Assembly: GCA_033763395.1 (NCBI GenBank)
Contig: JANRKQ010000056.1
Coordinates: 1 to 64,000 of the forward strand
Length of the DNA: 64,000 nt
DNA from: Xiheimicrobium sp033763395
Lineage (GTDB): Bacteria; Myxococcota; Myxococcia; Myxococcales; Myxococcaceae
Direction: 5' to 3'
Below are positions 54,488-62,774 of the stretch, one piece after another. The translations under genes and the position numbers were made by a program. How positions within the stretch are numbered: the stretch's first letter is position 1; every line of letters begins with the position of its first letter. Under the pieces are notes generated by a model. The model worked only from the letters and a program-made list of their open reading frames with translations, made no database searches and was not told the DNA's origin.

Positions 54488-57223
54488 GTGTCGGCACGGT
54501 GTCATGGGGCGACCGAGTCACTTGCATCGCCTTCGCCGTGCGCATCATCTGGGCTGGTGTCTTCGTCGTCGTCCTCCGACTCACTCGCCGACACCGCGCC
54601 CAGGGTCACCACCGAGGGCCTCCAGCGCGGCCAGCTCGTCGGCCGGTACGTGGTGCTCGAGCTCGTGGGCAGCGGCGCGATGGGTTCGGTGTACGCGGCG
54701 TATGACCCACAGCTCGACCGTCGCGTGGCCTTGAAGCTGGTCGCGGGGCTCTCGGGCGACGCACGGGCCGTCGAGCGGTTGCTCCACGAGGCGCGCTCGC
54801 TGGCGAAGCTGTCGCACCCCTCGGTGGTGCAGGTCTTCGACGCCGGCAACGTCGACGGGAGGGTCTTCCTCGCGATGGAGTTCATCGAGGGCGAGTCGCT
54901 CGCCGACTTCGCGCGCGCCGAGCACCCGCTCGACGACAGGCTGGCCGTGCTGCGGGCCGCAGGGCGGGGCCTCGCGGCTGCCCACGCCGCCGGCATCGTC
55001 CACCGCGACTTCAAGCCCGCCAACGTCATGGTGGGGCGCGACGGCCGCACCCGCGTCGTCGACTTCGGGCTCGCGCGGGGCACCCGTGTGGTGTCGCGAC
55101 GAGACGTCGACTCGGGTTCCCTTCGCGCGGCCGCGATGCTCGACGCCACCACGCTCCCCGACGCCTCGCTCCCGGACGGGCTGGCGGGCACCCCGCGGTA
55201 CATGTCGCCAGAGCAGTTCCGCGGCGAGCCAGCCGATGCCCGCAGCGACCAGTTCTCGTTCTGCGTGACGGCGTGGGAGCTGTGCTTCGGCCGCTTCCCC
55301 TTCGAAGGAGCGGACTTCGAGGCGCTGCGGAGCGCCGTGCTGCAGGGCCGTCGCGCGAGCGCGCCCAGCGGCGTGCTGCCCACCCCGGCCGTGGCCGCCC
55401 TCGTGCGCGGGCTGTCACTCGAGCCACGTGACCGGTTCCCCTCGATGGACGACCTCCTGACCGCGATGCTGCCGGCGGCCCCGGCGCGCCGGCGGTCGCT
55501 CGGGCTGGTGGCGGGCCTGTCGCTCCTGCTGGGCGGCGGGTTGCTCGTCGGCGTCCGGGGCTCGCAGTGTGCCGCCGAGGGCCGCGAGGTGCGCGCGCGC
55601 TTCTCGCCACGAGACGAGGCGGCGCTGGCTGTGGCCTTCGAAGCCACACGGCTGCCGTACGCGAAGGACGCGGCCGCGCTAGCCGCGCAGGCCCTCACCC
55701 GGTGGACGGCGACGCTCGCCGACACCACTGCCGTGGTGTGTCGTGCCGAGCGGCTCGTCGGCCCCCTGTCGCAGCTCGACCTCGAACGCCGTGCCTGTCT
55801 CGAGGCCTCGACCCGGCAGCTGACGGTGCTGCTCGATGCCTTCCACCGGGCCGATGCCGCCATCGTCGAGAACGCGGCGCGCGCCGTCGGGAATCTGCCC
55901 GATGTCGCGCGCTGCGCGACGGACCGGCAGGCGCTCGCCCACCCGTCGGACCGGACGCTCCAGGGCGCGGCCTCTTCGGTGCGGGCGAGGCTCTCCGAGA
56001 GCGTGGCCCTCGCCGACCTGGGCCAGGTGCCCGGCGCGGCCCGCGCTGCCGACGAGGCGCTCGCCCAGGCCCGCGGGCTCTCGTTCGCGCCGTTGACGGC
56101 GGCGGCGAGCCTGCAGATGGCCCGCGTGCGTTACGACGAAGCGCGTTTCGCCGAGGCCGACGCCGCGGCGGTCGAGAGCGTGGGCCTCGCGCTCGGCGCG
56201 CACGCCGACGAGCTGGCGCTCGAGGCCGTCGTCGTCGCCGCGCGCGTCGCGGCCAAGCGTGATGCGCGCGCCGACATGGACCGGTGGTTGCGGCTCGCCC
56301 AGGCGCTCGGCGTCCGCCTGGGGCAGCCGCCCGGCCTCACCGCCCGGGTGCTCGAGGCCGAGGGGCTCGTGGCGCGCGCCCAGTCCCGGTTCGAAGAAGC
56401 CCGGCGTGCGTTCGAGCAGTCGCGTCACCTCGCGACGGAGGCGAACCTCCCGGCGGTGGTGGTGGCGGCGGCCACCGGAGAAGCGTCGGCCCTGCAGCGC
56501 CTTGGCCGCTGTGACGAAGCCGAGCCGTTGTTCCGCCAGGCCATCACGACGCTGGAGCAGCTCGCTGGGCCGATGCACGTCCGGCTCGCCCCACCACTCA
56601 ACAACCTCGCCCTCTGTGTCTCGGTGCGCGCCCCCGACGAGGCGCGGGCCCTCTACGAGCGAGCCCTCGCCATCTCGTCGGCGGTCGGAGCGACCAGCCC
56701 GCTGATGTCGGCGCCGCTGTTGAACATCGTCGAGTTCGAGCTGCGCCGCGGTGACGTCGTGCGCGCCGAGCAGTACCTGGTGCGCGCGCGCGCCGCCGTG
56801 ACTGGCCTGGGCGCCCGGCACGTGATGGGCGCGTTCCTGCTCGGGCTCGAAGGGAAGGTGAAGTTCGCGCGCGGTGCGCACCCAGACGCCGAGAGGGACT
56901 TCGCCGCGGGCCTCGAGCTCGTGGAGGCGCTGCGGGGCGCGGGCAGCCCGGACACCGCCGATTTCCTCCTGGGGCTTGGGCTGTGCGCCGAGGCGGCGGG
57001 GCGAGACGCAGAGGCCACCCAAAGGCTGTCGCTGGCGCTCGAGCGGCTCGACCAGGCCACCGTCACGCCGTTCAGCCGCGTCGAGGCGCTGCTGGGGCTT
57101 GCCCGGCTGGCAGCCCGCCAGGGAAAGCCCCTCGAAGCCGACCGCTTCCAGTCCGAGGCTGAGGCGCTGCTTCCCCGGTTGGGTGCGCTCGGAGCACGGC
57201 TGCGCCCGCCGGCGGGGCCGTGA
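54488..57223 (+). CDS. Ser/Thr protein kinase with TM helix and C-terminal TPR array
   Basis: 911 aa. A short Ser-rich N-terminus precedes the kinase domain (about 50-330): LVGSGAMGSVYAAYD, VALKLVAG, HRDFKPANVMV, VDFGLARG and YMSPEQFRGE. One membrane helix (LGLVAGLSLLLGGGLLVGV) lies near 345. The remaining 550 residues are helical with TPR repeats (LNNLALCVSVRAPDEARALY and others). This kinase-TPR layout is common in myxobacteria and probably senses or scaffolds partners. Start GTG at 54488; other starts nearby are possible. It stands divergently from the DUF6209-like gene. Confidence 0.9.
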   Translation: MSARCHGATESLASPSPCASSGLVSSSSSSDSLADTAPRVTTEGLQRGQLVGRYVVLELVGSGAMGSVYAAYDPQLDRRVALKLVAGLSGDARAVERLLHEARSLAKLSHPSVVQVFDAGNVDGRVFLAMEFIEGESLADFARAEHPLDDRLAVLRAAGRGLAAAHAAGIVHRDFKPANVMVGRDGRTRVVDFGLARGTRVVSRRDVDSGSLRAAAMLDATTLPDASLPDGLAGTPRYMSPEQFRGEPADARSDQFSFCVTAWELCFGRFPFEGADFEALRSAVLQGRRASAPSGVLPTPAVAALVRGLSLEPRDRFPSMDDLLTAMLPAAPARRRSLGLVAGLSLLLGGGLLVGVRGSQCAAEGREVRARFSPRDEAALAVAFEATRLPYAKDAAALAAQALTRWTATLADTTAVVCRAERLVGPLSQLDLERRACLEASTRQLTVLLDAFHRADAAIVENAARAVGNLPDVARCATDRQALAHPSDRTLQGAASSVRARLSESVALADLGQVPGAARAADEALAQARGLSFAPLTAAASLQMARVRYDEARFAEADAAAVESVGLALGAHADELALEAVVVAARVAAKRDARADMDRWLRLAQALGVRLGQPPGLTARVLEAEGLVARAQSRFEEARRAFEQSRHLATEANLPAVVVAAATGEASALQRLGRCDEAEPLFRQAITTLEQLAGPMHVRLAPPLNNLALCVSVRAPDEARALYERALAISSAVGATSPLMSAPLLNIVEFELRRGDVVRAEQYLVRARAAVTGLGARHVMGAFLLGLEGKVKFARGAHPDAERDFAAGLELVEALRGAGSPDTADFLLGLGLCAEAAGRDAEATQRLSLALERLDQATVTPFSRVEALLGLARLAARQGKPLEADRFQSEAEALLPRLGALGARLRPPAGP

Positions 57224-57296
57224 CTGATGGGCCCCCGCTCAGGGAGCTCTTCGTCGTCAACGAGGACGAAGGTACCCAGGCGTTCTTCGCACTGGC

Positions 57297-58520
57297 CTAC
57301 TTCGGCCCCACCCGCACGATGAACGACTGGCTCGTCACCTCGGTCAAGCCGATGGGCTGAGCAAGGCCTGGCTGCAGCTCGTTGGGCACCCGCCACGTCT
57401 GCCCCGTCTGCTGAATCACCGTGATGGCATAGCGCCCGTCAGGCACCCCCTTCAGCGGCACCGGCTGGCGGCTGTTCGTCGCGTCGAGCGCGAGCGGCCG
57501 AATCACCAGCGGCAGGCGCGTCAGCGGCGTCGGCATCGGCTTCACCCGGCCCATCGCGTCGAGCAGCTGGGGCGCGAGCTCCATCGCGTTGAGGCCCGCC
57601 GCCAGCACGACGAGGTCCGGCTTGCCGTCGGCCGGTATCGTCGCCATCGTCTGCGGGTTGAGGTGCTCGTAGTCGACGCCCGTCTCGTCGAGCAGCCCGT
57701 TGCGGTCGAGGTCGTTCTCGTCGGCCAGCGGGTTCGCGCCCGCCGCGTCCGACAGCTTGCGCACCACCACGCGCGGCCACAGCTCGGGAATGCCGTCGCC
57801 GTTCGCGTCGTCGGGCACGCCGTCGTTGTTGTCGTCGACGAAGCGCGCGAGGAACACCGGCGCCGGCTGCTTGACGAACTCGTCCACCACCGGCTTCACC
57901 CGCAGGTCGAGGAGAATCGGCGCGCCCTGCAGGCTGGCCTCGGTGAGGGGCGCGCTGGTGCCGGCCGCGGCCACCTCGAAGGCGGGGCGGTCGACGGGCA
58001 CGCGGGCGCTGTCCGAGACGCTGACGGGCACGTCGAGCACGGGCGATGGGTTGTCGGTCTCGCTCGCGGGAATGTCGATGGTGAGGGGCGCCCGGCTGAT
58101 GGAGTCGAGCGCCGCGCCGCCCACGTCTCCGGCGTTCACCTCGTTCGTCACCCCGTACCAGGGAATGAAGTCGTCGTTGGCGTCGAGGAAGGCGCGCACC
58201 TGGTACTGGCCCGGGTTCACCAGCGAGAAGGCGAACGGCGCGGTGAAGGGCCCGGTGTCGAAGTCACGCACCCCGGCGAACACGGCTTCGCGCGGAAGGA
58301 TGTCGAAGGTGAGCGGCCTGCCCGTGCCCGCCGGCGGCGGAGGCCGGTTCGCGTCGAACAGGAGCACCACCACGCGGCCGCGCGCCGCCGAAGACACCAC
58401 CGCCGCGCCCTCGATGCGCGTCGACTTCGTGTTCTGCCGGCGGTCGGCGCCGGGCGCGACGGGCGGCGGCTCACAGGCGACGAGTCCGACGAGCACGACG
58501 AGCGCGAAGGCCTGTCTCAT
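57297..58520 (-). CDS. Lipoprotein with calcium-loop-like repeats
   Basis: 407 aa. The signal ends in a lipobox (VVLVGLVAC). A beta-rich body follows (RVVVLLFDANRPP, FSLVNPGQYQVRAFLDAND). Near residues 220-260 the segments DDNNDGVPDDANGDGIPE and DENDLDRNGLLDE look like Ca2+-binding loops of the dockerin or thrombospondin type. The ATG at 58520 overlaps the TonB receptor gene's TGA by four bases (ATGA). It is the last gene of a kinase/receptor/lipoprotein operon and may form the surface partner of the receptor. Ligand unknown. Confidence 0.75.
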   Translation of the reverse strand: MRQAFALVVLVGLVACEPPPVAPGADRRQNTKSTRIEGAAVVSSAARGRVVVLLFDANRPPPPAGTGRPLTFDILPREAVFAGVRDFDTGPFTAPFAFSLVNPGQYQVRAFLDANDDFIPWYGVTNEVNAGDVGGAALDSISRAPLTIDIPASETDNPSPVLDVPVSVSDSARVPVDRPAFEVAAAGTSAPLTEASLQGAPILLDLRVKPVVDEFVKQPAPVFLARFVDDNNDGVPDDANGDGIPELWPRVVVRKLSDAAGANPLADENDLDRNGLLDETGVDYEHLNPQTMATIPADGKPDLVVLAAGLNAMELAPQLLDAMGRVKPMPTPLTRLPLVIRPLALDATNSRQPVPLKGVPDGRYAITVIQQTGQTWRVPNELQPGLAQPIGLTEVTSQSFIVRVGPK

Positions 58521-61024
58521 GGCTGCACCGAGAGCTGCGCGAAGACGCGGCGGTTGATGGCGTTGCCGAAGGGGTGCTCCTGGTGCGTCGGCCCGAGCTG
58601 CTGGCCCACCACCGCCACCGTGAAGCGGTCGTTGAAGAGCCGGTACGCCACCCGCGCGTTGATGACGGTGAAGCCCGGCAGCGGGTTCTGCAGGTTGAGA
58701 ATCGACGTCGGGTCCGACGCGGCCGGCTCGCGCTCGACCCACGTGGTGCCCGAGACGTAGCTGACGTCGGCCGAGAGGTCGAGGTTGACGGGCGTGCGGT
58801 AGACGAAGCCGCCGTTCAGCTTCACCGCCGGGGCCTGCGAGCACGGCCCACAGACCGGGCGGTTCTCGACCGACTGAATCGTCTGCAGCGCCGTCGACAG
58901 CCGCAAGTCGAGCCCGCGCGTCGCGTTCCAGGTGAGGCCCACCTCGCCGCCCACCGCGCGGTAGTTGCCCGGGTCGTTCTCGAATGTCGAGCGGCCGACG
59001 AGGAAGGACTGGCTGCGCCCATCGAAGGCGCCGGCCGCCGGGAGCGGGTTCACCGCCGACAGCACGATGAGGTTGCGCACGAAGTTGACGTAGCCCGCCA
59101 CGTCCCACGACAGGCCCAGGCGCGCGGCCTCGCCCCGGTAGCCGAGCTCGAACGAGAGCAACGACTCGGGCACCAGCGTGCGGTTGCCCTGCGTCAGCAC
59201 CGAGGCGCCGGGCGCACCGGGCGCGGGCACCGGCAGGTTGACGTAGCTCTCGAGGAACGTCGGCTGGCGGAACGCGCTGGCCACCATGCCGCGAAAGGCG
59301 TTGCCCTCGAAGGGCGTGAAGACGACCGACAGGCGCGGCGAGGGCACCACGCCCGGCTGCCCGAGGTTGATGAGCGGGTGGCGGTCGAGGCGGAAGCTGC
59401 CGACGATGGACAGGCTGCTCAAGAGCTTCCACTCGTCCTGCACGAAGGCCGCGCCGTGGAGCTCCTGCGTCAGGGGGCCGATGTAGCTCCACGCCAGGCG
59501 CTTGAGTCGCCCCGAGGCGCCGATGCTGAGCTGGTGCCGGCCGCCGAGCTCGAAGCCCTGCTGGAAGAGCGCCTCGGCGTCGAAGACGTTCGAGTCGAGC
59601 GTCGTCTCGAGGTCGCGCTGCCCGCGCACGGCGTACTGCGGGCCCGCCACCGCGTTGAGGTGGTTCCAGAAGAAGCGCACCTTCACCGGGCCGCCGGTGA
59701 AGTCGACCTTCGCGTAGCCGCCGGTGCCGTCGAGGAAGTAGTTGCGCAACAGCCCGATGCCGTACACCTCGGTGAAGAGCCGGTTGACGCCGCCCGAGGC
59801 CGAGAGGCTGACGTGCTTGTTGAAGGCGTAGAAGGCGGTGAGGTTCGCGCGCGCCGAGCGGAGGCCCAGGTTCGGCTCGGGCACGGCGCTCACCACGTCG
59901 GGCCGCCCCTCGGCGAAGTCACGGCTGAACTTGTCGGCCTGCTGGTAGCCCACCGAGGCGCGGTACTTCAGCGCGTCTCCGCCCGAGGCCACGAAGCTGC
60001 CGCCCGCCAGGTTGCCGTTGCCCACGAAGCCCGTCGCCTCGGCCTTCGGGCCCGTGCCCGGCGCGCGGGTGATGATGTTGACGACGCCCAGCATCGCGTT
60101 GGCGCCGTAGAGCGCGCCGGCCGGCCCGCGGATGACCTCGATGCGCTCGATCTCTTCCACGCCGATGGGCAGCACCGGCCACAGCGTCACGCCGAGGAAG
60201 TCCTGGTACTCGGGCCGCCCGTCGATGAGCACCAGCACCTTGTTGTTGATGCGCTGGTTGAAGCCCCGAATCGACAGGTTGGCGCTCGACCAGCCCATCG
60301 TCATCACCTCGGCGCCCGGCACCCGCCGCAACAGCTCGGGAATGGTGGTGAGGCCCGAGGCGCGAATCTCGTCGCCGGTGATGACGGTGGTGGCGTTGGG
60401 GGCCTCGAGAGACGACTGGCTCCGGCGCGCGGCGGCGACGACCGTCTCTTCGTAGGGCACCGAGAAGTCTTCCACCGGGGCGGGCGTGGCGTCTCCCGAG
60501 GCCGGCCTCTCGGCCGGGAGCGCCTCCTCTTCACTCGCGCGCCGCTCGGCCTTCTCCACGACTCGTTCGAGGCGCTCGGTGAGCGCAGTGACCTTCGCCA
60601 GCGTCGCCTCGTCGAGCGCGGGCGCGACGGGGCGGCTCTTCGGGTCGACGGGCTTCACCGGCTCCACGGCTGGCAGGGGCTCGGTCTTCACGGGCACCAG
60701 CGGCTCGAGCTTCGCCACCGTCTCACGCACCGAGGCGGCGTCGGGCGGGTTGGCGTCGAGGTAGCGGCGGTAGAAGGCCAGCGCCTCGACCGGCCGGCCA
60801 GCGGCCTCGTGCGCGCGCGCGACGTTGAAGAGCACGTTGGGGTGCGGCTTGATGGCGTACGCCTCGAGCAGCTCGGCGATGGCCTCGTCGTACTTGCCCT
60901 CGCCGATGAGGAACATGCCGGTCTTGAAGTGCCGGCGCGCTTCCACGCGGGGGTCGGCGAGCGTCGCCTGACTCCACACCAGCACCGCGGCCAGCGCGAG
61001 CCGCGCCCACCTCGAGGTCGTCAT
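58517..61024 (-). CDS. TonB-dependent receptor with N-terminal TPR domain
   Basis: 835 aa. A signal peptide (WARLALAAVLVWSQATLA) precedes a TPR-like module at about 25-100 (FLIGEGKYDEAIAELLEAY, NVARAHEAAGRPVEALAFY). A Pro/Lys linker and a helical region follow. The plug domain starts near 185 (YEETVVAAARRSQ, TTVITGDEIRASG, VEVIRGP-like IEVIRGPAGALYGANAM). A beta barrel of about 500 residues ends in a C-terminal strand. It takes up or senses a ligand across the outer membrane, powered by TonB. The ATG overlaps the kinase gene's stop (ATGA). The TPR addition is unusual for such receptors. Confidence 0.92.
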   Translation of the reverse strand: MTTSRWARLALAAVLVWSQATLADPRVEARRHFKTGMFLIGEGKYDEAIAELLEAYAIKPHPNVLFNVARAHEAAGRPVEALAFYRRYLDANPPDAASVRETVAKLEPLVPVKTEPLPAVEPVKPVDPKSRPVAPALDEATLAKVTALTERLERVVEKAERRASEEEALPAERPASGDATPAPVEDFSVPYEETVVAAARRSQSSLEAPNATTVITGDEIRASGLTTIPELLRRVPGAEVMTMGWSSANLSIRGFNQRINNKVLVLIDGRPEYQDFLGVTLWPVLPIGVEEIERIEVIRGPAGALYGANAMLGVVNIITRAPGTGPKAEATGFVGNGNLAGGSFVASGGDALKYRASVGYQQADKFSRDFAEGRPDVVSAVPEPNLGLRSARANLTAFYAFNKHVSLSASGGVNRLFTEVYGIGLLRNYFLDGTGGYAKVDFTGGPVKVRFFWNHLNAVAGPQYAVRGQRDLETTLDSNVFDAEALFQQGFELGGRHQLSIGASGRLKRLAWSYIGPLTQELHGAAFVQDEWKLLSSLSIVGSFRLDRHPLINLGQPGVVPSPRLSVVFTPFEGNAFRGMVASAFRQPTFLESYVNLPVPAPGAPGASVLTQGNRTLVPESLLSFELGYRGEAARLGLSWDVAGYVNFVRNLIVLSAVNPLPAAGAFDGRSQSFLVGRSTFENDPGNYRAVGGEVGLTWNATRGLDLRLSTALQTIQSVENRPVCGPCSQAPAVKLNGGFVYRTPVNLDLSADVSYVSGTTWVEREPAASDPTSILNLQNPLPGFTVINARVAYRLFNDRFTVAVVGQQLGPTHQEHPFGNAINRRVFAQLSVQP

Positions 61025-62631
61025 TGGTAGGGGTCGTCCTTGTAGCCGGGGTCCGGGTCCTTCGGGCTCTTCGGGTTCTTCGGCGGCTTGACGCGCACGG
61101 GGCCCGGGGCGGGCTTCTTCTTCGTCAGCGTCGGGCGCACCGGCACCGTCCCACTGAGGCCCTGCGCCACCATCGTGGTGCCCTGGTAGCCCTCGAGCGC
61201 GAAGACGAGCTCGACGCTGGCGGCGGCCTCGGCGCTCCGCGTCACCGACAGCGAGAAGGGCGTGGTGCCCACCACCGCGCCGTCGCGGGTGACGGTGGCG
61301 CCGGCGGGGTCGCTGTCGACGGCGAAGGTGACCTCGACGGGCGCGGCGGGAGGCGGCGGCGCCTCGGGCGTCGGCGGCTTCGGTGTCACCACCACCGGTG
61401 GCGTGGGCTTCGGCTCGAGCGTCGTGGTGGTCGGCTTCCCCGTGCTCGACAGGGCCACGGCGCCGCCCACGAGGAGCCCCAGCGCCGCCAGGGCCAGCAC
61501 GCCGAACACGAGCTTCCTTTGTGACTTCTTGCCGGGGTGGGTGCCCGACTCCGTAATCTCGACCTCGAGCGATGGGTCGGCCACGGGAGACAGCGGCCCG
61601 CCGGCGCGGGTGGCGCTGCCCTCGGGCACGGCCGGAGACACCACGCGCATGCGCGCCGAGCTGGGCGCGCGGTTCGCCTGCGAGGTGTGCGACGGCACGA
61701 ACGGGTTCGACGAGGTGCGCGGGTCGACGAAGATGCCCGACATGCCCTGGCCCGACATCGCCACGCGCATCGCCTCGAGCAGCTCGTCCATCGTCTGGAA
61801 GCGGGCCGCCGGCGCCTTCTCGAGGCACTTCATCACCAGCGCGTTCACCTCGGGCGGAATCTCGGGCTTGAGCGACGAGAGCTCGGGCGGCTTCTCTTTC
61901 ACGTGCTTGACGATGATGTCGATGGACTCGCGGCCCTGGAACGGCGGGCGCCCGGCGATGCACTGGAACGTCAGCACGCCGAGCGCGTAGATGTCGGTGC
62001 GCTGGTCGGTCTCGGCTTTGGCCTGCTCCGGCGCCATGTAGAGCGGGCTGCCCAGCAGCACCCCGGCCTGCGTGAGCTCGGTGTCGCTCTTGCTCATCAA
62101 GTCCGACGCGAAGGCCTTCACCAGCCCGAAGTCGAGCACCTTCACCACGTCGCCGCCGGTGCCCTCGGACAGGAGCATCACGTTGGCGGGCTTCAGGTCG
62201 CGGTGCACCAGCCCCAGCTTGTGGGCCTCACGCAGCGAGCGGGCCACCTGCGCCGCCACCGCCAGCGCCCGCTGCCATGGCATCGGCCCTTCACGGGCGA
62301 GCACCTGCTGGAGCGTCTCGCCCTCGAGGTACTCCATCGCGATGAAGTAGATGCCCTCGTCGGTGCGCCCGTAGTCGTGCACCGTGATGGTGTTCGGGTG
62401 CTTGAGCTTCGCGGTCATGGACGCTTCGAGGAAGAAGCGCCGCTCGAAGCCGGGGTCTTTCGTGCCGTCGTAGCGGGGGTTCAGCACCTTGAGCGCCACC
62501 ACGCGGTCGAGCGGCTGCTGAATCGCCTTGTAGACGCGGCCCATGCCGCCCACGCCCAGGGGCTCGACGATCTGAAAGCGGCCGCTCAGGACCTTGCCCA
62601 GGAGCGGATCGTCGACGCCAGCTTCCGACAT
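61021..62631 (-). CDS. Membrane Ser/Thr protein kinase with PEGA-like domain
   Basis: 536 aa from ATG 62631. The kinase domain (about 17-285) shows LGVGGMGRVYKA, VVALKVLNP, HRDLKPANVML, LDFGLVKA and YMAPEQAKAE. A membrane helix (LVFGVLALAALGLLVGGAVAL) lies near 375. The extracytoplasmic end has a PEGA-type repeat (VDSDPAGATVTRDGAVVGTT) and a Pro/Lys-rich tail. Kinases with PEGA tails are typical for myxobacteria. Its stop overlaps the start of the TPR-TonB receptor gene, so kinase, receptor and lipoprotein are made together. Confidence 0.92.
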   Translation of the reverse strand: MSEAGVDDPLLGKVLSGRFQIVEPLGVGGMGRVYKAIQQPLDRVVALKVLNPRYDGTKDPGFERRFFLEASMTAKLKHPNTITVHDYGRTDEGIYFIAMEYLEGETLQQVLAREGPMPWQRALAVAAQVARSLREAHKLGLVHRDLKPANVMLLSEGTGGDVVKVLDFGLVKAFASDLMSKSDTELTQAGVLLGSPLYMAPEQAKAETDQRTDIYALGVLTFQCIAGRPPFQGRESIDIIVKHVKEKPPELSSLKPEIPPEVNALVMKCLEKAPAARFQTMDELLEAMRVAMSGQGMSGIFVDPRTSSNPFVPSHTSQANRAPSSARMRVVSPAVPEGSATRAGGPLSPVADPSLEVEITESGTHPGKKSQRKLVFGVLALAALGLLVGGAVALSSTGKPTTTTLEPKPTPPVVVTPKPPTPEAPPPPAAPVEVTFAVDSDPAGATVTRDGAVVGTTPFSLSVTRSAEAAASVELVFALEGYQGTTMVAQGLSGTVPVRPTLTKKKPAPGPVRVKPPKNPKSPKDPDPGYKDDPYQ

Positions 62632-62774
62632 GACACCCCCGCGGCGGGAAGGCGGAGCGACGGCCGCCGCGACGCACAGGTCTACCACGTCGGCGCACCC
62701 CATCGAAGAACCGCCGTCGGCCGTTGGCCAGCCGGTCTGTTGCCCGGCGCTCGGCGGGGGCTACGGTGGTGATC

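Noticed and set aside
58574..61030. 818-codon plus-strand ORF opposite the TonB receptor
   Set aside because: Shadow of the receptor gene; composition dominated by Arg, His, Val and Glu with no domain.
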